This document shows positions 45,537 to 53,078 of a stretch of DNA of 64,000 bases, in pieces. Under the pieces are notes generated by a model. It had not been told where the DNA came from, ran no database searches, and was given only the letters and a program-made list of their open reading frames with translations. The position numbers and the translations under genes were made by a program. The stretch comes from Cyanophora paradoxa (lineage: Eukaryota > Glaucocystophyceae > Cyanophorales > Cyanophoraceae): positions 1-64,000 of the forward strand of contig QPMI01000393.1 of the NCBI GenBank assembly GCA_004431415.1, in the 5' to 3' direction. How positions within the stretch are numbered: the stretch's first letter is position 1; each line of letters starts with the position of its first letter.

Positions 45537-45633
45537 GACACATATGTATAAACTTATTTAAATCCCTCGTTCATCTCGATCGCTTCGCGATCTCGATTCA
45601 CTCAGGATTTAAATAAGTTTATACATATGTGTC
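45537..45633. repeat. Perfect 29-bp inverted repeat at the host-element border
   Basis: Arms 45,537-45,565 (starting GACACATATGTATAAAC) and 45,605-45,633 are exact reverse complements, separated by 39 bases that include a smaller palindrome (ATCTCGATCGCTTCGCGAT). The GC-rich host sequence ends at the left arm and the AT-rich sequence begins after it. It could be the terminal structure of the element or an integration scar. Confidence 0.85.
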
Positions 45634-45948
45634 AAAATTAATACTAAAATACGTATTTATCGATTAAATTCTTTAACTTTTTATGCAAATTTTGTATAAA
45701 TTAATGCAAACTTTGTATTAAAAATGAAAAACGCGTTTAACTTTATGCATATTTACGATTGCATCAATTGATCTTATATCGATTGATTATGTTCTTTGTC
45801 GATTACATATATAACTGCGATAGATTAACATTAAACTACTTAAAGATCGATATAATCGCGATTAAATTGCATAAATTCGCATAAACTCGATATATCTCAT
45901 CGGTATTGAAGTAGACCACCGCCCATTGTGTATCGAAAAACGCAAAAA

Positions 45949-46202
45949 GTGTCACAGAGTTGCATTGTGTCCAATTGAACAATCGATGAGATTGCTGATT
46001 TGCATTTTTGCACCCAAAAACTGTCACAGAGTTGCATTATCTCCCATTAAACAATCGATTAGATTGCGGGATTTTCTATTGGAATATATCGGAACTGCAT
46101 TATGTCCAATTAAACAATCGATGAGATTGCGGATTTATATTTTAGATTGAAAAAAGTGTCACAGAGTTGCATTATCTCCAATTGAACAATCGATTAGATT
46201 GC
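45949..46202 (+). repeat. Four-copy 47-bp direct repeat
   Basis: Copies at 45,949-45,995, 46,021-46,067, 46,094-46,130 (5' part degenerate) and 46,156-46,202. Each begins GTGTCACAGAGTTGCATT and ends with an ACAATCGAT(G/T)AGATTGC block. Spacing of about 60-75 bp is regular enough to suggest a binding array rather than random decay. Confidence 0.8.
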
Positions 46203-46315
46203 ATATGTTCTATAAAACAGAATAATTGAGATCAAGTGTGACAGGTAGTATTCAAATGATATTCAGTAAGAGATAGTTTTGTTTTTGAGAAAGTCAGTAA
46301 GAGGGGTGGAATGTC

Positions 46316-46419
46316 TGTGACGCCTGTGACGGCTGTGACGCCTGTTTTCAGAAGTCTGTCATTTTTGAAAATTTTAAAAAGTTTGAAAGTAGGTGTCACA
46401 GGCGTCACAGGCGTCACAC
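46316..46419 (+). repeat. Iteron hairpin 1
   Basis: The left arm is three or more copies of TGTGACGCC/TGTGACGGC (46,316-46,343). The right arm is the inverted form GGCGTCACAGGCGTCAC (46,392-46,419). The spacer of about 48 bp contains an AAAATTTTAAAAAG core. Confidence 0.8.
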
Positions 46420-46604
46420 TCAATTAAATTAGGTGTCACAGCGAAATTGCAGACCATTTCCAGTAAGACAACTTCGCATTTTCAAAAAGGTTGATTAATG
46501 GATAGTGTTTTGTAGGTGTCAGAGGTGTCACAAGACGGATTTCAGTAAGACAAGAATATATTTTCGAAAATCTCAGTAAGAGAAAGAGATTCCATTTTTA
46601 ATTG

Positions 46605-46712
46605 GGTGTGACGCCTGTGACGGCTGTGACGGCTGTTTTCAGAAGTCTGTCATTTTTGAAAATTTTAAAAAGTTTGAAAGTAGGCGTCACAGGCGTCACA
46701 GGCGTCACAGTC
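46605..46712 (+). repeat. Iteron hairpin 2
   Basis: Nearly the same sequence as hairpin 1 and in the same orientation: arms 46,605-46,636 and 46,683-46,712, spacer almost identical. Confidence 0.8.
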
Positions 46713-46900
46713 AATTAAAGAGGCGTCACAGTCAATTAAATAGGTGTCACAAGACGGATTTCAGTAAGACCATCTGAAATTCTGAATATCTCAGTGTCAA
46801 CTAACTCGGAAATCGCAATACTCTATGTTTCTCCGATTTCTCCAACCCTGAAAACACACCTGTTATTCTCTCATCTATCTCATGAGATACTCTCGTTTCG

Positions 46901-46924
46901 CCAAAAATTGACAAACGATTTCCC
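46901..46924 (+). promoter_or_regulatory. Upstream motif copy 1
   Basis: CCAAAAATTGACAAACGATT lies 20 bp before the start of the small gene at 46,944. Same motif as at 52,567, 53,010, 55,735 and 61,170. Confidence 0.55.
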
Positions 46925-46943
46925 ATCATGCTGTAAAGGAAAG

Positions 46944-47210
46944 ATGCCGATTAACCAGCAATATCACAATTTCCATGGGACTTACATCTTGATTGTGAAT
47001 AGAATGCAAGATCATTATGAGATCTTTCAAGAGATGGGATTGCGAATTACAAGGAGATCAACTCTTTGTAGATTCTTGAAAAGGAATGGTGCTAAATGGG
47101 ATAAGACAATTCGCCGATGGTATACAGAAGATCCAAAGAGTCCCCTTCTTAATATTTTCGAGACAGATGGAGAGTTCTTCTATCAGGATCGGTTTAATCA
47201 TTACCAATAG
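46944..47210 (+). CDS. Small viral protein of unknown function (88 aa)
   Basis: Start MPINQQYHNFHGTYILIVNR at 46,944, preceded by AAAGGAAAG, a start context shared with other genes of the element (AAAGATGCC). The protein is rich in Arg, Lys and aromatic residues (LCRFLKRNGAKWDKTIRRWY) and ends FFYQDRFNHYQ. It has no membrane segment or known domain. Open sequence upstream could extend it, but the motif at 46,901 supports this start. Its 3' end overlaps that of the convergent capsid-like gene by 17 bp. Confidence 0.6.
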   Translation: MPINQQYHNFHGTYILIVNRMQDHYEIFQEMGLRITRRSTLCRFLKRNGAKWDKTIRRWYTEDPKSPLLNIFETDGEFFYQDRFNHYQ

Positions 47211-48125
47211 CCAGAAACTCCAACTGGAATGAGTTGTCAATCCCATTCATGTCTACAAGATCACCATAATAATCTCGAAACTCAACTGTTAACTCTCTAA
47301 TCACCAGGTTTCGATCGGTTATTTTTATGTATTCACTGTGCTCTCCACTGTGATAAACATACTGTCCAATATCTTTACTCAATTGCAATCTGAGAATCGC
47401 CCCTTGATTCTGTGGTTGTGATCTTGGGACAATATTGTGGTTTGTAGCAAATGGGGAGAGTTCTTTAATGTGCATGTATAAATACTGTTCTGCATTCATG
47501 TCTGTCATCTTGGATGCTTCTAACTTGTAGTTTAAGCGAGATGCCTCGAATTCATATCCTGTGAATGTGATTCCCCATTGGGGATGGTTTGGGGTGATTG
47601 GGATTCCTGCAAAATAGAGGAAATTCTCGGGGCATATAAAGACCTTGCAGACTCTGGGAAATCGTAGGTTTGCTCAATTGAAGCGACCCACTCCACAGAA
47701 CTAACCCCAAGAAGTTTACCCAATCTCTGTGTAGATGCTACCATCTCGAATTGAACATTACTGTAAAACTCCAATTTGTAGGAAGTAGGGTTGTAGTAGA
47801 CCTTGAATGCATATGTGAGATTGTTGCTTCCAGTAAAGGTGAAATTCAGACCATAATTATATGGACTGGTGACCCCGAAATGCCCTTGATTAATATAACC
47901 ACTTGGGAGAAGGTATACCTGTTTGGTTTCAGAGATGCCTTGGTAGTAGAATCTGACAAGAAGGTGATCTGTTCCAATGGAGTTATAGATGCTGTTGGGG
48001 ATTTCTGCATACAAAACTCGACATTCTCTTGGTTTAGTCACTGGGGTTGTGAGTGAAACTTTGTAGGAGTTTTCTATTTGTCCATCTGATCGGTCTCTGC
48101 TATCTATATTGACCAGCCGAATCAT
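47194..48125 (-). CDS. Minor capsid (penton-like) protein candidate 1, one frameshift
   Basis: About 310 residues if one frameshift is ignored. The start MIRLVNIDSRDRSDGQ at 48,125 is followed by NSYKVSLTTPVTKPRECRVL and AEIPNSIYNSI. This N-terminal layout (polar start, amphipathic strand, P.S.Y.I motif) is seen in minor capsid/penton proteins of polinton-like viruses and some NCLDVs. The reading frame shifts at the GGG run 47,656-47,658. The rest, including MTDMNAEQYLYMHIKELSPF and LTVEFRDYYGDLVDMNG, continues to a stop at 47,194-47,196. The downstream part lacks an independent start of normal quality, so I treat both parts as one gene. The call is by pattern and position next to the MCP candidate. 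The same fold is suspected for the divergent neighbour. Confidence 0.55.
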
Positions 48126-48153
48126 TTTAATATATGTTTATAGATAAAAGAAG
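48126..48153. promoter_or_regulatory. 28-bp bidirectional promoter between two capsid-like genes
   Basis: Only 28 AT-rich bases, including ATATATGTTTATAGATAAAA, separate the two divergent starts. Both promoters and any 5' leaders must sit here or inside the opposite gene. Confidence 0.55.
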
Positions 48154-49162
48154 ATGCCTGTGGATTACATCGAAGTGAGCTCTTTCAATACAATTTCGGG
48201 AGATGGACCAACTTCGAGTTTTATTGCTCGCCTCCCCAGCACCTATGAATTTGTGAGAGCAGTAAGACTGGTTTCAGCAGAATTTTATAACAGCATTCCC
48301 ATGGTGAGTGGTGAAACCAAAGTAGGAGATGTGACAATTGATAATGCAATCTACCTTTATTGGTCTGAATATTATTCTGGTGCAGGAAGCACTGGTATTC
48401 CAACTGATCGACCTGCTGCTGATTATGAATCATGGAAACACATTGTGATAAGTCGCAGCACACCCATTCAAAACCACCAACAACTGGTGAATGTAATTAA
48501 CTCCAAACTTGCATTGAGAGAGCCACCAGTAGCAATTCGCTGTAAATGGGATGATACACTGAAACGAGTAATATTCCATTCCACCATACCGTTTTACCTG
48601 GCTTTCTCAACTGCAATAAACCCAACCCAGGCGCAGATTCAGAGGTTTTTGAGTTCTGCTCGACTGCTTGGTCTTGATCCTGGGAGATATGGTAACACCC
48701 CAATCCAATCACAAGTTTATAATACTCTGACTGATGGTATCTTTACTGGGTCGATGGTGCATGGTATCATATCTTCATTTGAACCTGAAAAGACCAGGAT
48801 AGTGTTCTGTTTGTGAGAGTAAAGGAGTTGGGTGATCTGGTTCAATGTGGTGATGGTCTCCTCACTGGATATTTCCACAAAATCGTTGTTCCAGATAAAG
48901 ATTATGGTGAGCATGTCGTTTATAATTCGACAGAAGCCATCCGATTTATAAATACTATAACAAGAATCTGGGACTTTCCACATTTTCGGTTGATATTGTG
49001 AATGCAGTTAATGAACCAATTGATTTCGAGGGTCAACCTGTCCACCTCACCTTCGAAATTCGATATGGTGATGAACCTGCTGGTGATCCTGTGTACGAAT
49101 ACTTCAAGAGGAGAATGGCGGAAACACATCCATCTTATCCGGTTATTGCGAATTTTGCGTAA
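48154..49162 (+). CDS. Minor capsid (penton-like) protein candidate 2, two frameshifts
   Basis: Start MPVDYIEVSSFNTISGDG at 48,154. The N-terminus repeats the plan of candidate 1: SSFIARLPSTYEFVRAVRLV then SAEFYNSIPMV. So the two are probably distant paralogues or share a capsid-anchoring segment. The first break is at AAAA 48,788-48,791, after which VKELGDLVQCGDGLLTGYFH continues in another frame. The second is at TTTT 48,983-48,986, after which IVNAVNEPIDFEGQPVHLTF leads to the stop at 49,160-49,162. Total about 336 residues. It lies 54 bp before the MCP candidate in the same direction, as expected for a structural module. Function inferred from context and the shared N-terminal pattern. 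Confidence 0.5.
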
Positions 49163-49216
49163 AATCAAGGATCATTGGTGAATTTTTTATGTTGCAGTAT
49201 AATAAAAGAGATAATC

Positions 49217-50589
49217 ATGGATATTACTTCGACCCTCCAACGTCTTTCTCTGAAAGAAGCTCTAACAACCCCGGAAGAAGCCAAGGCGTTCTTCTTGGAC
49301 AACTCTCTCATGCTTGGTCTTGAATCCAAGTCGAAGCCAGTTCTTGTTGTTGTGAACCCAAGCAACACTTTCGAGAATAATGCTGGAAATCGCATTTCTT
49401 TCAAGCTCCCTCGCTACAATTTCTGTGGAAAACTCGAACTTGCGTTTGACCTTCCAGCTGTCACTTTTGCTGGTGATACCGACCTTGTTCGCAATGGATA
49501 CGTTCGCCCAGTTGGTGCTCTTGTCTCTCGACTTGAAATTACCTATGGATCTTACACCTTCCATGTGCCTTCTGATTTCCTTGCTCATTTCCCTCTTATC
49601 TATTACAGTGAGGATCAACTCGCCAAGAAGAAGCGTTCAATGGGAATGGTTCATGGTATCCCTGCCCATGGAACCAACCGACTTGGTGGGTCATTTTTCA
49701 CTGAAATCCCAGTCCCATGGCTAAACCACTACCTACCTCTTGGTGCTCTCTCAGGAGAAATGGTGGTAACTGTCTGGTTCAAGGATGCTGGAAAGGGTTA
49801 TGTTGAGACTTCTTATGGTGGTCGTGCTCTTCCAGTTGTTGGTGGAACAGCTGCTGATAAGACAGAGGATGATGGACTTGGTGCTACTGCTAATGCTACT
49901 CTTGCCCATGTTGGTCAACAGATCACCACTTTTGGAATTGGTGCAACAACAACCCCGAAATTAAAGTCACTTCTCCTCGTCTTTACATGCATGCTATTAA
50001 TGTTTCTGATGAACTGTTTGCTACTGTCATTGAGAAGGTGAAGACCACTGGTATGGCTATTCCTGCTCTGGATATTGGTTTTGTTGACAGTGTCAATTTT
50101 GCTGCAAAAGGCAATGCTCAACCAAATCGTATTAACCTGTCACAGATCTCTGGTCTTGTCTATGGTCTTCTTGTTTCAGTTCGTGATGCCGCAGGTATTG
50201 ATGGTTTCAATGGTTCCCACAGTGTCCTAAAAACGCATGCTAACTCAAAAGACATTACTTTCACTGTTGAAATTAATGGTCAACGTCTCTATGCTACTGA
50301 GCCCATCCCTCTCCTCAAAGGTGCCGAATTAATTGCGGATGCCTTCAAGTGCTCGAATATGGACAAGGTTGCAGACAAATATGTCCTCAGTGGTCTACCA
50401 TTCTGTGTTGATGGAGAGAAAGCGATTCGCAACATTGCCCAGTCTGGCTATGTTGATCTCACGAACTCCTCCTCTTCTTTCCTTACTCTATACATGCCTT
50501 CTGACCAGACAATCACAGTTAATGTTCGTGCTCTCATGCACAGTTTCATTATTGTTGACAAAGATGGTCTTCGTCGCATTAATCTGTAA
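49217..50589 (+). CDS. MCP: Major capsid protein candidate (double jelly-roll), one frameshift
   Basis: About 458 residues. Start MDITSTLQRLSLKEALTT at 49,217, preceded by ATAATAAAAGAG. Beta-rich sequence throughout, e.g. NRISFKLPRYNFCGKLELAF, GALVSRLEITYGSYTFHVPS, GSFFTEIPVPWLNHYLPLGA, LSGEMVVTVWF and SSSSFLTLYMPSDQTITVNV. Length, beta content, the LPLGAL-type segment and the position between a minor capsid-like gene and the packaging ATPase fit the MCP of polinton-like viruses. The frame breaks at CCCC 49,953-49,956, and the second part (from PRLYMHAINVSDELFATVIE) continues to a stop at 50,587-50,589. I infer the double jelly-roll from family knowledge; a structure prediction would settle it. 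Confidence 0.65.
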
Positions 50590-50651
50590 AACCATTATCA
50601 GTAACGTTTCGTTATTTTTATCTATCTTTAATAAGAAAGATCTACAAAGCC

Positions 50652-51433
50652 ATGTCTGACGTTCCCGAATTTAATGCTGCTGAGATGATTAACCCCCTTT
50701 TCGCGTATTAGCAATCGGAAAAAGCGCGACGGGCAAGTCAGAAGCCGTAAAATATTGGCTAAAACAACTTCACGATGCGAAAAAGTTAGATGTTGTTCTT
50801 GTTATAAGTGGGACATCATTCAATCATTTTTGGGATGATGTCGCAACATTACAGCTCGGTAAATGGGATGCGCCTTACATCGCTAAACTTCTCGATGAAA
50901 GACAAGAGAAAATTGAGAAAGGAGAACCCGTTAATCAATTATGTGTTGTTCTCGATGATCTTATAGACAATGAGATTGTAGACCTTACCCGTGATAAAAT
51001 TATTGGATCTCTGTATTCGCGCGGCCGCCACTCGGCGATTACAATTTTCTGCATAACTCAGAAACTGCGTAAGGTTTCTTCAACCATTCGCGTCAATTCG
51101 GATTATGCAATGTTCCTCAGTGCCGCCAATCGCAAAGAACTGGAAGCCATTGAAGAAGAATACAATATCATGCGGGATAAAGACGCTTTCTATAAGATGT
51201 TTGAGGAATACGTTCACTCCTATCAGTTTCTCATTTGGAGTTCTGCGAATTATTCGGTGGAATACTACGTTGATAAAGCGGAACTCGTTAAAGACTTTAA
51301 GTTTCCTCGGTTCCACAGGAAGCCCAAAAAGAAAGAGGACGAATTACCACCTCCACAGAAAGAGGAAGCCCCCAAAGAGGTCAAGAGTGGTGTTCATTCG
51401 AATAAACTGATGCGATATAAGAGAGGTTTATAA
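50652..51433 (+). CDS. Genome-packaging ATPase (FtsK/HerA, A32-like), one frameshift
   Basis: Packages DNA into the capsid. Start MSDVPEFNAAEMINPL at 50,652. The frame breaks at the T run 50,698-50,701, right before the ATPase core. The core then reads VLAIGKSATGKSEAVKYWLK with Walker A (GKSATGKS), NQLCVVLDDLIDNEIVDLTR with Walker B, and ITIFCITQKLRKVSSTIRVN, where the Gln of ITQ matches sensor I of A32-type ATPases, then RVNSDYAMFLSAANRKELEA. The C-terminus is Lys/Pro-rich (RKPKKKEDELPPPQKEEAPK). About 260 residues, normal for virophage and PLV ATPases. Follows the MCP candidate in the same direction. Confidence 0.85.
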
Positions 51434-51461
51434 AATAATCTCTGCTTCTAATAAATATACA

Positions 51462-52196
51462 ATGCCTTCCAAACGCAAAGTTGGTGTTCCTGCTGGTGCT
51501 ATGTCATATTCTGCATCCTCTGGAACCGGTTCTATTAACACAGAGCCCATGAAATTCAATGGTGTCAATGAAGTTAAAGCATCACAGCAACAAGAAGATC
51601 CCCTCAATGCTGCTTACGAAGAATCACCAGATGATAAAGCGCCCCAGACATCCACCAGTGATCAACTCAATATTTCGCCCGAAACCTCTAAGATGAAGGC
51701 AGTTGGTGAAGGTGCTCGTCGAATTATTGGTGCTGCTGATGACAAAGGACTGGGTCTCCAAGATCTCTCACTTGCTCGCAAAGGTGAAGGTGTCTCCAAG
51801 GAATCAGACAAGGTAATTCAATCCATGGCTGGTGAGGTGACCTACAAGGTCGCACCTACACAGAATATCCACCGAATTCCCAAAGCCCAATGGGACGAAA
51901 TGACTGCGAAACTGAAAGATCTGGAAGCGAAATCCAGTGCTCTTGAACAGTATGTCTCTGAGAAGAAAGAGAGAGCGAAATTGAAGGAGATGCTGCGAAA
52001 GGAGGTGTATAGAATGGGAATTACTGGTCTCCCAGATAAGCAATTCATTGGTAAGAAAGAGACTCAAATTGATGAGCAGGCAGTTGATGAGATGAAGACG
52101 AAAACCCAGAAGGGCACCATTGAACCTGGTGCTACCAAAGCAGAGGTCGACAAAGGTGTTGCCCCCACAGTATATAAACGACGAGTATGGCTTTAA
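51462..52196 (+). CDS. Coiled-coil protein of the structural module, unknown
   Basis: Intact frame of 244 residues starting MPSKRKVGVPAGAMSYSASS. The N-terminal half is Ser/Gln/Asp-rich and probably disordered. Residues about 140-185 (WDEMTAKLKDLEAKSSALEQ, then EKKERAKLKEMLRKEV) predict a coiled coil. A short Gly/Lys-rich C-terminus ends VYKRRVWL. The gene sits 28 bp after the ATPase in the same direction. Position suggests a virion or assembly protein (compare scaffold-like proteins), but I recognise no family. Confidence 0.6.
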   Translation: MPSKRKVGVPAGAMSYSASSGTGSINTEPMKFNGVNEVKASQQQEDPLNAAYEESPDDKAPQTSTSDQLNISPETSKMKAVGEGARRIIGAADDKGLGLQDLSLARKGEGVSKESDKVIQSMAGEVTYKVAPTQNIHRIPKAQWDEMTAKLKDLEAKSSALEQYVSEKKERAKLKEMLRKEVYRMGITGLPDKQFIGKKETQIDEQAVDEMKTKTQKGTIEPGATKAEVDKGVAPTVYKRRVWL

Positions 52197-52223
52197 TTAT
52201 CTCGCATTAAGAGAGAGAGCATC

Positions 52224-52457
52224 ATGGATTTCTTGCGAAAAATCATAGAGATGTTTAATCTCCACATTGTGAGCAATTGTCACAGTGGCTGCTGTGATAC
52301 AAAAGTCGAAATCGAATTCTCTGACACTGAAAGTCATGGATCTGGTGGTAGGCGATTATCCACAGACTCGGTGGATTTCGAGGAGCATATTAAAACAGAG
52401 ACTGTGAGGCGACGCTCTGTATCTTTCACAGATCCGAAATTAAATCTCGGTAATTAA
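52224..52457 (+). CDS. Small protein with Cys-rich and Ser-rich segments (77 aa)
   Basis: Starts MDFLRKIIEMFNLHIVSN with a short amphipathic helix, then CHSGCCDTKVEIEF and an Arg/Ser-rich end (VRRRSVSFTDPKLNLGN). Follows the previous gene by 27 bp, in the same direction and presumably the same transcription unit. Unknown function. Confidence 0.5.
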   Translation: MDFLRKIIEMFNLHIVSNCHSGCCDTKVEIEFSDTESHGSGGRRLSTDSVDFEEHIKTETVRRRSVSFTDPKLNLGN

Positions 52458-52463
52458 TATCGA

Positions 52464-52577
52464 ATGCTCAGTCTCTCTGAGATCTATGCTATCCTTGAAA
52501 GGAAATCCGCTGAATATGCAACAGAAGACGCAATAAAAAAGCGTAGACAGGAACTGGTCTCGATCTGCAAAAAATGA
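52464..52577 (+). CDS. Possible 37-residue protein
   Basis: Frame starting MLSLSEIYAILERKSAEYAT and ending VSICKK with the stop at 52,575-52,577. It begins 6 bp after the previous stop and has a clean helical composition. The shortness keeps confidence low. Confidence 0.3.
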   Translation: MLSLSEIYAILERKSAEYATEDAIKKRRQELVSICKK

Positions 52578-52592
52578 CAAGGGATTTAAGGG
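52567..52592 (+). promoter_or_regulatory. Upstream motif copy 2
   Basis: CAAAAAATGACAAGGGATTT followed by AAGGG, 65 bp before the start at 52,658. Confidence 0.55.
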
Positions 52593-52657
52593 TAAGGTGT
52601 GTTTGATTGGTGAACCGGACAAATTATTTTCTCGTCCCATTATAAGGAACATATCAA

Positions 52658-52885
52658 ATGGAAACTGAATCTGTGGTCGAATTCGAACTTGCAATGAGCG
52701 AGGTGGATCCCAATGAGAGGAAAAGGTTGTATGACCGCTTGTATTTCCAGAAACGCTATCAAGATGAGGAATTTCGAGAATTATATCGTAAAAAGGCACT
52801 GGAACGATATTATCGCAGGAAAGCTGCTGAGATGGATCCCAATAATCCAGTGAAACGCCCAGTAGGTCGTCCCAGAAAATACTGA
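52658..52885 (+). CDS. Small basic protein with AT-hook-like end (75 aa)
   Basis: Starts METESVVEFELAMSEVDPNE. The central helix is densely charged (RLYDRLYFQKRYQDEEFREL), and the C-terminus VKRPVGRPRKY matches the AT-hook pattern GRPRK. Probably binds AT-rich DNA, for example as a regulator or replication accessory. It precedes the primase-helicase and has its own copy of the upstream motif. Family not recognised. Confidence 0.6.
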   Translation: METESVVEFELAMSEVDPNERKRLYDRLYFQKRYQDEEFRELYRKKALERYYRRKAAEMDPNNPVKRPVGRPRKY

Positions 52886-53009
52886 ACCGCCCCAAAGTCC
52901 CAGATATCCGCTGAATCCTTTTTGTTACCATGATCAATCGACTTTTCGATGGATCATTACCATACATCGAGCGCCAATCGGAGAACCCAAAGGTATTTAA
53001 AGGTTAGGC

Positions 53010-53032
53010 GCCAAAAAATGACAAGCGACCGG
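53010..53032 (+). promoter_or_regulatory. Upstream motif copy 3
   Basis: GCCAAAAAATGACAAGCGAC, 47 bp before the primase-helicase start at 53,079. Confidence 0.55.
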
Positions 53033-53078
53033 AGAAATTAATTTCTCCATTAAGGATAAGAAGCCCCCGATTGTTGAA

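Larger units (their letters stand above)
45634..46900. other. AT-rich non-coding left end of the element, repeat-laden
   Basis: About 1.27 kb with no credible gene. It carries four copies of a 47-bp repeat, two iteron hairpins, single GGTGTCACA copies (about 46,430, 46,514, 46,742) and at least six copies of CAGTAAGA (near 46,263, 46,294, 46,460, 46,543, 46,573 and 46,760). Confidence 0.6.

Noticed and set aside
45537-45633. Rho-independent terminator
   Set aside because: Eukaryotic chromosome, arms far too long and AT-rich, and position at a composition border; a terminus or integration structure is more likely.
47194-47508. Separate small gene downstream of the capsid-like gene at 47,532-48,125
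   Set aside because: The two parts join into one protein if one base is restored at the GGG run; coding character continues without a gap.
49987-50589. Second capsid gene starting at the internal Met near 49,987
   Set aside because: Same-strand continuation of the MCP frame after a CCCC contraction; no promoter-like sequence before it.
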